DNA from: Opitutus sp. GAS368
Lineage (GTDB): Bacteria; Verrucomicrobiota; Verrucomicrobiia; Opitutales; Opitutaceae
DNA: 42,590 bases
Direction: 5' to 3'
Assembly (NCBI GenBank): GCA_945871005.1
Contig: CAMBUJ010000007.1
Location: forward strand, 1 to 42,590
The translations under genes and the position numbers were made by a program. Shown piece after piece: positions 9,301 to 15,123 of the stretch (positions within the stretch are counted from its first letter, which is position 1; each line of letters begins with the position of its first letter). A model generated the notes under the pieces. That model did no database searches, was not told where the DNA came from, and saw only the letters and a program-made list of their open reading frames with translations.

Positions 9301-9652
9301 CTCGTTCGCCGTTTTCCTGCGCGTAGTTTTGCAATACACCCTGGTGAGTCGCGAGGATCCAGCGGGCGCTTTGAACGGTTTGCTCGATGCGTGCGGCCAG
9401 TTCCCGGGCTCCTTCGCCGCGCACCTCGCGCCAGTTGCTGAATTGATAAAAAACCTGGTGCAGGCCGCTCTCGGGTCCGGGCGGGGTGATCGTCCAGTTC
9501 GCGTCAGCCGGCAGGCGTGCCTCGCCGCTGATGATGACCATGCCGAGCTTGTCGTCGTGGTAACGGGTGGTGGCGGTGATCTCGAGCGCCGCAAGGCGGG
9601 TGGCGGTCAAGGCGATCAGTAGGGCGAGGAGCTGCGGGATGAGGCGGTTCAT
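6395..9652 (-). CDS. Large secreted protein of unknown function (1085 aa)
   Basis: I do not recognise this family with confidence. The N-terminus is a clear Sec signal peptide (MNRLIPQLLALLIALTATRL, with likely cleavage before LEIT), so the mature 1060-residue protein is exported. No further membrane segment or lipobox Cys is visible. The body is a mixture of Ala/Leu/Pro-rich regions without recognisable catalytic motifs. Phrases such as QAYVYFSDPFIRRLVGP and DLLGPSLHVAVEDGDPIIR resemble large secreted proteins of unknown function found in Planctomycetes and Verrucomicrobia (for example DUF3352-like), but this is only an impression. It is transcribed in the same direction as the class I fumarase upstream, from which a strong terminator separates it, so it probably has its own promoter in the 9653-9732 gap. 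It is convergent with fumC. Confidence 0.75.
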   Translation of the reverse strand: MNRLIPQLLALLIALTATRLAALEITATTRYHDDKLGMVIISGEARLPADANWTITPPGPESGLHQVFYQFSNWREVRGEGARELAARIEQTVQSARWILATHQGVLQNYAQENGERGPSSFADPALLDLVANGGSPRRPETANRPRNLKNEAERIEQFRKATADLGLVPNAPLPHASKGTRPRTPLLLELAPARDDGQHWVFYTDGSAQRVPVDSALLQSLGLTLSKKNVITDTPPPRPSEQILKLYARVDPAAVGPANLVFTNSFTRRTTTVTWAWAGAKPGGREQLSTWAAHRTGEWTSLADAGEAPLLRTWLDLAQPLYGASFYRPDSQRANARGGRTPPSLLALFGGRAAVEETLQLQLITPGTAPQPKPAAPAVPLTELRGVEVKSHPYAELVRGKTLPTLDLADLVPPDRAFFHAARPTALTQLFAPDSPFVQRAGAFVAGGIGYDLLARYTAELGLSRPLTDALLDGGLLSECAVFTPDLFLADGTDVTVIVRVRSGKLLATLLKPLLAPLAGTDGVYTVPTATGSARWSIQGDLWLLSTHPEELNRSLALLAQKGAGSLGRSDEFRYMLAKLPPTPDTQAYVYFSDPFIRRLVGPQVKIAQLRRVGARIAMERLVGASLLRQLDVGGAPASQETLRQLGYLTPAELSADLTLNADSTASSTRFGPLARLKPLSAQASTLNEVTAEEAAAYTRYQENYTQFWRQFFDPIALRFATAPDGRQTVSTFILPLVENSTYNALRAWLPTAVPTKPGVVPVFDREPVAQLDLVFPEKTWRALSFGQEHFLRDTFNISPDFFDLLGPSLHVAVEDGDPIIRVGTGELASLFNPIGAGGGNRMEGSMLYIPVMLNLFTRPTHIAVALTDPERAARLLENASPQSGGGQNRWMRIEFYRQGPERAWILSLRPMGLASIDFSLRIDGGYLIISNHPFGAPLRVKSTRPATLAGGAISFHPKALATSLPADFASAMQTERARALTGMGHLYPWMRALGVTTSDASRRTMQTLGFTPELPTGELIWDAGVLEHTVFGNVWEARLPAYDRNARFGVFDGIGEATVSLQFEDDGLRTELSWSTLPEAAKP

Positions 9653-9732
9653 CTTTTTGGGTTTGGGCGTGAATGGATTGGATTATGCCGGAGGGGGGCC
9701 GATGCGGCGGATGGCCAATGCGGGGTTCAGAC

Positions 9733-9763
9733 AAAAAAGCCGCCCTCGGGTTCGAGGGCGGCT
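9733..9763 (-). terminator. Rho-independent terminator of the class I fumarase gene
   Basis: On the minus strand AGCCGCCCTCG pairs perfectly with CGAGGGCGGCT (11 bp) around the loop AACC, followed by a run of T residues. It lies 30 bases after the fumarase stop and upstream of the 1085-residue secreted-protein gene, so it separates the two transcription units. Confidence 0.9.
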
Positions 9764-9792
9764 TGCGATGGATCGGACTTGGGGCTGTTGGC

Positions 9793-11469
9793 TCAGTGTT
9801 TGTCAGCGGCGGCCGTGGCCGCGGCGGTGACGCCGCCGGGCAGGCACGCACCGCAGCCTTGGGCGAAGAAGTCGTTGCCCTTGGCGTCCACCAGAATGAA
9901 CGCGGGGAAATCGACCACTTCGATCTTCCACACCGCTTCCATCCCCAGCTCGGGATACTCCAGCACCTCGACTTTTTTGATGTTTTCCTTGGCCAGAATC
10001 GCCGCCGGGCCGCCGATGCTGCCGAGATAAAAACCACCGTGCTTTTTGCAGGCGGCGGTCACCGCCGGGCTGCGGTTGCCCTTGGCCAGCATCACCATCG
10101 AGCCGCCCAACGATTGGAACAGGTCAACATAGCTGTCCATGCGTCCGGCCGTGGTCGGTCCGAAACTGCCGCTGGCGTAGCCCTTGGGCGTCTTCGCCGG
10201 ACCGGCGTAGTAAACCGGATGGTTTTTAAAGTAATCGGGTAACCCCTGGCCGGCGTCGACGCGCTCCTTGAGCTTGGCGTGCGCGATGTCACGGGCCACC
10301 ACCAATGGGCCGGTCAGAAGCACGCGGGTGGTCACCGGGTGTTTGCCCAGCTCGGCGAGGATGGCGGACATCGGCTGGTTCAGGTCGATGCGCACGACCT
10401 TGTCGTCCTTCAACGTGCGCTGGGCGGCCGGGATGAAGCGGCCGGGGTTGGTCTCCATCTTTTCCAGCCAGATGCCGTCCTTGTTGATCTTGGCCTTGAT
10501 GTTGCGGTCGGCCGAGCAGGAGACGCCCAAGCCCACCGGGCAACTTGCGCCGTGGCGGGGCAACCGGATGACGCGCACATCGAGGGCGAAATACTTGCCG
10601 CCGAACTGCGCGCCGATGCCGCTTTGCTGGGCGATTTTTAGCACCAGTTTTTCGGTTTCAAGGCAGCGGAAGGCACGGCCCTGGTTGTTACCCGTGGTGG
10701 GCAGGTGGTCGAGGTACTTGGCCGAGGCGAGCTTGACCGTTTTAAGGCAGGCTTCGGCGCTGGTGCCTCCGATCACGAGGGCGAGGTGGTAGGGAGGGCA
10801 GGCCGAGGTGCCGAGGTAGGAGAGCTTGTCGGTGACGAACTTTTCCAGGCCCTTGGGGTTGAGCAGCGCCTTGGTTTCCTGGAACAGGAAGGTCTTGTTG
10901 GCCGAGCCGCCGCCCTTGGCGACGAAGAGGAATTTGTAGTCGTTGCCCTCGGTGGAGTAGAGGTCGATCTGGGCCGGCAGGTTGGTGCCGGTGTTGACCT
11001 CGGTGAACATGTCGAGCGGGGCGGTTTGCGAATAACGCAGGTTCTCCTGGGTGTAGCACTCGTAGATGCCCTTTGAGATGAACTCGGCATCGTTGGCGCC
11101 GGTCCAGACCTGCTGGCCCTTTTTGGCGACAACGGTGGCGGTGCCGGTGTCTTGGCAGAAGGGCAAAATGCCCTCGGCGGCGATCTCGGCGTTTTTGAGC
11201 AAGGTGGTGGCGACGTAGCGGTCGTTAGCCGAAGCCTCCGGGTCGTCCAGAATGGCGGCGACCTGGGCTAGGTGCTTGGGGCGGAGCAAAAACGAGGTGT
11301 CGCGCATGGCCTGCTGGGCGATGAAGGCGAGCACCTCGGGCTCGATTTTAAGGATCTCGCGACCCTCGAAGGTCGTGGTCGAAACGCCCTCGGTGGAGAG
11401 GAGGCGATATTCGGTGTCGTCGGGGCCGAGCGGGAACGGATCTTGGTAGGTAAACGCGGGCGTAGCCAT
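9793..11469 (-). CDS. Fumarate hydratase, class I (4Fe-4S, FumA/FumB type)
   Basis: Iron-sulfur fumarase of the fused single-chain type, about 558 residues, catalysing fumarate/malate interconversion. The N-terminus ([20 protein letters not shown]) aligns by eye with enterobacterial FumA/FumB. The three cluster cysteines are visible in [18 protein letters not shown] and GVSCSADRN. The C-terminal beta domain carries [20 protein letters not shown] choose the ATG at 11469 (MATPAF) because it aligns with the family start; an ATG three codons upstream (11478) is also open. No Shine-Dalgarno is seen for either. With fumC in the same window, the organism has both oxygen-labile and oxygen-stable fumarases, a pairing known from bacteria that face changing oxygen or iron supply. 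Confidence 0.95.
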   Translation of the reverse strand: MATPAFTYQDPFPLGPDDTEYRLLSTEGVSTTTFEGREILKIEPEVLAFIAQQAMRDTSFLLRPKHLAQVAAILDDPEASANDRYVATTLLKNAEIAAEGILPFCQDTGTATVVAKKGQQVWTGANDAEFISKGIYECYTQENLRYSQTAPLDMFTEVNTGTNLPAQIDLYSTEGNDYKFLFVAKGGGSANKTFLFQETKALLNPKGLEKFVTDKLSYLGTSACPPYHLALVIGGTSAEACLKTVKLASAKYLDHLPTTGNNQGRAFRCLETEKLVLKIAQQSGIGAQFGGKYFALDVRVIRLPRHGASCPVGLGVSCSADRNIKAKINKDGIWLEKMETNPGRFIPAAQRTLKDDKVVRIDLNQPMSAILAELGKHPVTTRVLLTGPLVVARDIAHAKLKERVDAGQGLPDYFKNHPVYYAGPAKTPKGYASGSFGPTTAGRMDSYVDLFQSLGGSMVMLAKGNRSPAVTAACKKHGGFYLGSIGGPAAILAKENIKKVEVLEYPELGMEAVWKIEVVDFPAFILVDAKGNDFFAQGCGACLPGGVTAAATAAADKH

Positions 11470-11588
11470 GCCGACCATTAGTCAGCGGCGTGGGGCGGGG
11501 GACGACGAAAAACCGCCGCCTGCATAAAAATTACCAAAAACTGCGCTGGCCCGCTGGGGTGGCGCCGGGGGCGGGGCGGGCTCCTACC

Positions 11589-11975
11589 TCAGGCCCTCTT
11601 GGCGGGCTTGAGCGGCAGCACCGCCTGAATCGCCGTCACCAGCTCGGCCGGCGTGAACGGTTTTTTAACCATCCCGTTGATCCCCAGCGCCGTGATCTTC
11701 GGCAGCACTTTGTGGTCGGTGGTCGACACCAGCATGATCACCGGGATCAGGCTCAGCTCGGGGTGGGACTTGAGCATGGTGAGCATTTCTAGCCCATCCA
11801 TGGTCGGCATGCTCACGTCGATGACCAACACTTTGGCCAGGTTGCGCTCGAGGGCGAACAGGCCGGTGAACCCGTTAGTCGCTTCGTGAACCACGCAGTC
11901 GAAGGGCGCCAGGGCTTGTTTGGCGATCAGGCGCACCGCTTTGGAGTCATCAATGACAAGAATAGGAATAGGCAT
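11589..11975 (-). CDS. Single-domain response regulator (CheY-like)
   Basis: A 128-residue receiver domain with no output domain. The acidic pair is Asp9-Asp10 (ILVIDDSKAVR), the phosphoacceptor is Asp53 (VLVIDVSMPTMDG), and the conserved lysine is in MVKKPF (about residue 104-105). Start MPIPILVIDD at 11975. The frame stays open upstream, but that part is antisense to the MarC gene and is not real. It lies 2.3 kb from the chemosensory operon on the opposite strand and may be its diffusible CheY. That is an inference, because single-domain receivers also serve other kinases. Confidence 0.9.
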   Translation of the reverse strand: MPIPILVIDDSKAVRLIAKQALAPFDCVVHEATNGFTGLFALERNLAKVLVIDVSMPTMDGLEMLTMLKSHPELSLIPVIMLVSTTDHKVLPKITALGINGMVKKPFTPAELVTAIQAVLPLKPAKRA

Positions 11976-12170
11976 GGGACAGGGAGCGTACGGGCGGGCG
12001 GTGGCGAGTGGAGTGACGGGTGAGGCGGCGCCGGGACGGGCGCGCGCAGGACGTAAGGTGCTATCAGCGGGAGTCGGGCGAACTTGGCAAAGAGATAGCG
12101 TGGGCCACGCGAAGATTATGATGGGTGCGCGCTTGGCAGCGCGGGCAGTTGCGGTCAAATTAGCGTCAAG
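11976..12170. other. Divergent intergenic region, nothing recognised
   Basis: Gap between the divergent response regulator and MarC genes. It is GC-rich on the left and slightly less so near the MarC start. Neither promoter is clear by eye, and no hairpin or repeat stands out. Confidence 0.4.
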
Positions 12171-12806
12171 ATGAGCCTTCTGGAATACGCCCTGTTGGCC
12201 TTCGGTTCGCTTTTGGCGATCGTCGATCCGCTCGCGGTGATCCCCGCCTTCGTGACGATGACGGCGCGCGATTCGCGTCCGGCGCAAATCCGCATGGCCC
12301 GGCTGGCCTGTGCGACGGCGGCGAGTGTACTGACCCTCTTCGTGTTGACCGGACCGTGGGTGTTTAAGCTCCTCGGCGTGACCCTGCCGGCCTTCCAGAT
12401 TGCGGGTAGCATTCTGTTGTTTTGCATCGCCCTCGACATGATGTACGGACGGCGCACGGCCTCGCGGGAAACTCTGGAGGAGGTCGAGGCGGGGGTGGCC
12501 AAGGACGACATTGCGATCACGCCGCTCGGGGTGCCGATGTTGGCCGGCCCGGGGGCGATTTCGGCAGTGTTGATTCTGCGGGCCCAGGCCCAAGGCAGTG
12601 CGCAGCATTTCGCGCTGCTCGGCTGTATTGGGCTGGTCTGCCTAGTGGCGTATTTCACCCTGCGCTTCGCGGTGTACGGGTCGAAGTGGTTAAACCCGCT
12701 GGTGTTGAAACTGACCGCGCGGCTCATGGGGCTGCTGCTGGCCGCAGTGGCCGTGCAGTTCGCCCTCAACGCGTTGCGTCAATTGGGCGTGCCGCTGCAG
12801 TTCTAA
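12171..12806 (+). CDS. MarC-family integral membrane protein
   Basis: Member of the MarC/YchE/YhgN (UPF0056) family, multi-pass inner-membrane proteins of unsettled function once linked to multiple antibiotic resistance. At 211 residues it is the usual family length. About six hydrophobic segments are visible, starting at LLEYALLAFGSLLAIVDPLA. Family-typical stretches include the N-terminal IVDPLAVIPAF, a cytoplasmic acidic/basic loop (YGRRTASRETLEEVEAG), ITPLGVPMLAGPGAISAVL, and a C-terminal RLMGLLLAAVAVQFALNAL segment. The ATG at 12171 is the natural start and no Shine-Dalgarno precedes it. The stop is 11 bases from the convergent MerR-type gene. Confidence 0.9.
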   Translation: MSLLEYALLAFGSLLAIVDPLAVIPAFVTMTARDSRPAQIRMARLACATAASVLTLFVLTGPWVFKLLGVTLPAFQIAGSILLFCIALDMMYGRRTASRETLEEVEAGVAKDDIAITPLGVPMLAGPGAISAVLILRAQAQGSAQHFALLGCIGLVCLVAYFTLRFAVYGSKWLNPLVLKLTARLMGLLLAAVAVQFALNALRQLGVPLQF

Positions 12807-12817
12807 AAACGCCGCCT

Positions 12818-13858
12818 TCAGGTCAGTACGGCCAGCGCTGGGCGGGCAACGGGAAGCGGCGCGGCGGCGAGGGTGGTCGCGGCGGGGGCGGGCCGCGGGG
12901 CGGCTTGGGCTGGTTGGGGTTGCAGCCGCAGTTCGTCGAGGTGGGCGGCCACGGCCGTCAGGCTGTCCGGGGTGGCTGCCCCGATGGCATCAAGGGTTTC
13001 CTGATACGCACGGGCGCCGCTCCCTCCCACCAGCAGGTGCAGGCCGGGGGGCATCAGGCGTTTCATTTGCTTGAGCCGGTAATGCAGCGCCGCGTCGTCG
13101 AGCGGGTAAATGATGCTCAGCGCGATCGCCTTGGCTTGGCGGCGCACGGCGGCCCCGACGATGTCGGTGACGGGCAGGTTGGGCCCGAGGTAGGTGGCGT
13201 CCCAGCCGACGTTTTCGGCGGTGGCGGTGACCAGCAGTGCGCCGAGTTCGTGGACTTGGCCTTGGGGGGTGGCGACCACGATGCGCGGGGCGTTCTCGGT
13301 GCGGGAGTACTGGTGATAAAAACTCCCGAGAAACTTCCGCACGGTGGCCGTGAAAATGTGTTCGTGGGTGGCGAGCAGCGTTCCCGCCCGCCAGCCTTCG
13401 CCGAGGGCAATGGCAGTCGGCGCGATCACCCACTGCAGTAGTCCTTGCCAGCCCAGCACCACGTCGGCCCGCTCGAGGATTTCGTCGATCGCCCGGGCGT
13501 CGATCCGCTCGAGGGCGGCCATGATTTCGGCCTTAAAGCCCTCGGCCTTGTCCTGCGCCGAGACGGGCTGGGGCTGAGGCGGGGGCAGAGCGGCCGGTGT
13601 CGCTTCAGCCGCTGCGGCTGCCAGCAGGTGCTGGAGGGCGGCCTCGGGTAATTGGGCCACCGAGCTGATCGGGTGGCCTAGCCGGGTGGCTTGGGCAACC
13701 AGGGTGAGCCGTTGCACGTCCGCCGCCGAATACTGGCGGTGCCCGCCCTCCGAGCGGGCAGGGTCAAGCAGTTGGTAACGCTTTTGCCAGGCGCGAATTA
13801 CATGGGCGGTCAGCCCGGTTTGGGCCGCCACCACTCGAATGGTGCTTCCTTTGGGCAT
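12818..13858 (-). CDS. MerR-family regulator with B12-binding domain (CarH/LitR-like photoreceptor)
   Basis: A 346-residue transcription factor. The MerR winged helix-turn-helix is at residues 6-70 (TIRVVAAQTGLTAHVIRAW, GGHRQYSAADVQRL), followed by a Pro/Ala linker, a four-helix cap (about 105-185) and a cobalamin-binding Rossmann domain (190-300). The cap has Trp156, nine residues, then Glu166-His167. This is the Wx9EH signature of CarH/LitR proteins, which use adenosylcobalamin as a light sensor: in the dark the tetramer binds DNA, and light breaks it. The lower-ligand His is in QVHELG (His203), where Gln replaces the usual acidic residue. The second cobalt-binding His next to the Trp in Thermus CarH is Arg157 here. 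It is divergent from the cheW operon, with shared heptamer repeats in the gap. The C-terminus is a low-complexity Ala/Pro tail. Confidence 0.88.
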   Translation of the reverse strand: MPKGSTIRVVAAQTGLTAHVIRAWQKRYQLLDPARSEGGHRQYSAADVQRLTLVAQATRLGHPISSVAQLPEAALQHLLAAAAAEATPAALPPPQPQPVSAQDKAEGFKAEIMAALERIDARAIDEILERADVVLGWQGLLQWVIAPTAIALGEGWRAGTLLATHEHIFTATVRKFLGSFYHQYSRTENAPRIVVATPQGQVHELGALLVTATAENVGWDATYLGPNLPVTDIVGAAVRRQAKAIALSIIYPLDDAALHYRLKQMKRLMPPGLHLLVGGSGARAYQETLDAIGAATPDSLTAVAAHLDELRLQPQPAQAAPRPAPAATTLAAAPLPVARPALAVLT

Positions 13859-13901
13859 GGTCTTACTCTGTTCAACTACGAGGTTTTATCAACCCTTAAA
13901 G

Positions 13902-14063
13902 TTAGACAGGTAGAAACGCTGGAGTCGCTTTTTGAGGTCTAATTTATTTCTTATCAAAATGTGATTAAGCATTTTAACATGGATTATGCCTTTTTTTGCG
14001 AGGCAATGAATTTTGTTTAGATATTTGTCTAATATTTCTTGACTCGGGTTGGGGGTTGTCTAA
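13902..14063. promoter_or_regulatory. Cluster of TGTCTAA heptamers, candidate operators
   Basis: Exact copies of TGTCTAA are at 13902-13908 (reverse), 14026-14032 and 14057-14063. Near copies are GGTCTAA at 13936-13942 and TTAGATA (reverse) at 14017-14023. The pair at 14017-14032 forms an imperfect palindrome, TTAGATATTTGTCTAA. They lie in the unusually AT-rich gap between the divergent MerR-B12 regulator and the chemosensory operon. Inference: they are binding sites of that regulator. Confidence 0.5.
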
Positions 14064-14067
14064 TTAT
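14039..14067 (+). promoter_or_regulatory. Candidate promoter of the chemosensory operon
   Basis: TTGACT (14039-14044) followed by a 16- or 17-base spacer and TAATTA/AATTAT (from 14061/14062) resembles a sigma-70 promoter. One TGTCTAA heptamer overlaps the -10 element, as expected for a repressor site. The transcript would have a leader of about 225 bases before cheW, holding an AAAGTA/TACTTT inverted repeat at 14134-14153. Confidence 0.45.
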
Positions 14068-14298
14068 CAGCCGTGTTGAAGGTGCTTGTTGGCAAGCGTC
14101 CTTTTTCTTTAAAAATTCAAAAGTTATTAATTTAAAGTAGTTTAATTTACTTTGCTGGTTTTCTGGCGGTGTGCGGGCCCGTTAAGTGAGCAGCGTTTGG
14201 GTGAAGTTGGCCTGTCTAAGTTTACGCCAGTTGTCGTCACCCCGTTTTTTGTCCCCACCTTTCCGCGTTCCAACGGTTTTGCCTTACCCCCAAATCCC
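14068..14298 (+). other. Long AT-rich leader of the chemosensory operon
   Basis: This stretch has no convincing gene. The frame of cheW stays open back to a TTG at 14152, but the translated extension does not resemble CheW. The first half is strongly AT-rich, with an AAAGTA-N8-TACTTT inverted repeat at 14134-14153. The second half returns to normal GC. No known riboswitch was recognised. Confidence 0.4.
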
Positions 14299-14793
14299 AT
14301 GTCTCAACCGACGCAGCTCCTCACCTTCCGTACTCAGGGTCGCTGGTATGCCTGCGACTTGCTCTGGGTGCGCGAGATTCTCCGCCAGCCGAGCATCACC
14401 CCAGTCGATCAAGCGCCGCCCATTGTGCGGGGGCTGATTCACCTGCGTGGCCAGATTCTCACCGCCCTCGACCTCGACCTGCGGCTGGGTTGCGCCGGCG
14501 GTGCGGAAAAGCCCTCGGCCTGTTGTATTGTTTTTAAAACCAGCGTGGAACTCGGGCGCCTTGCCCAGCAGCCCGAGTCGGCCGAGCAGGCCGGTCAGGA
14601 TTTGCTGGGTATCCTGGTCGACGAGATCGGCGATATTCTGAGCCAGCAGGAGCGGGTGCTGCCGCCGCCCCCGGAGAGCCTCTCCGGGTTGGATCCCGCC
14701 TGCATTGCCGGGGTCATCCCGCGCCCGGCCGGGCTGGTCAGTTTGCTGCATGTCCATGCTCTGCTTCGGCCCACAACCGCCACGGCTGCCTAA
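14299..14793 (+). CDS. CheW-like chemotaxis coupling protein
   Basis: A 164-residue CheW-domain protein, the adaptor that joins chemoreceptors to the kinase CheA in cytoplasmic arrays. Recognisable elements are QLLTFRTQGRWYACDLLWVR at the start, EILRQPSITPVDQAPPIVRG, LIHLRGQILTALDLDLRLG, the central ILVDEIGDIL strand, and a final VSLLHVHALL. The ATG at 14299 gives the expected family N-terminus. It is the first gene of a four-gene set cheW - STAS - cheA - mcp with gaps of 13, 5 and 104 bases, so co-transcription is likely at least through cheA. Confidence 0.92.
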   Translation: MSQPTQLLTFRTQGRWYACDLLWVREILRQPSITPVDQAPPIVRGLIHLRGQILTALDLDLRLGCAGGAEKPSACCIVFKTSVELGRLAQQPESAEQAGQDLLGILVDEIGDILSQQERVLPPPPESLSGLDPACIAGVIPRPAGLVSLLHVHALLRPTTATAA

Positions 14794-14806
14794 CCCCAAA
14801 ACCGTC

Positions 14807-15118
14807 ATGAATGCTTTGTATTCCGATACCACGCTGACGCTCACCTTCGACGGCGATTTGACCTCGACCACCGTGGTTTCGGTGCGCGCCGAACTGATCG
14901 AGCTGCTTAAAAACTACCCCTCGGCCACGGCGCTGGTGGCTAATTTGTCTCAAGTCGGCCAGGTCGATTCGATGGGACTGAACCTGCTGATCGGCCTCTA
15001 CCGGGAGGCCCATTTTAGGAAAATCCCCTTCCGCATCGAAAACGCCTCGCCGAGCGTTCGCCGGCTGTTTGGGCTGCTCAATCTCAACGAGCGCTTCGGG
15101 GTCTCCGCCGCCGCTTAA
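14807..15118 (+). CDS. STAS-domain protein (anti-anti-sigma-like) in chemosensory operon
   Basis: A 103-residue single STAS domain related to SpoIIAA and to STAS proteins of partner-switching systems. The start is ATG 14807 (MNALYSDTTLTLTFDGDLTS). The conserved loop reads GQVDSMGLNLLIGLY. Asp54-Ser55 matches the position where SpoIIAA-type proteins are phosphorylated, so regulation by a serine kinase is possible, but no such kinase is in the window. It lies between cheW and cheA, five bases from the cheA start. STAS genes within chemosensory operons are uncommon in the textbook systems, and its role here is not known. It may be an output or modulator switched by CheA signalling. Confidence 0.85.
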   Translation: MNALYSDTTLTLTFDGDLTSTTVVSVRAELIELLKNYPSATALVANLSQVGQVDSMGLNLLIGLYREAHFRKIPFRIENASPSVRRLFGLLNLNERFGVSAAA

Positions 15119-15123
15119 CCGCC

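Noticed and set aside
11976-12608. N-terminal extension of the CheY-like protein
   Set aside because: It is antisense to the MarC gene, and the receiver domain starts naturally at MPIPILVIDD.
14152-14298. N-terminal extension of CheW from a TTG
   Set aside because: The extension has no CheW similarity and starts inside the AT-rich leader next to an inverted repeat.
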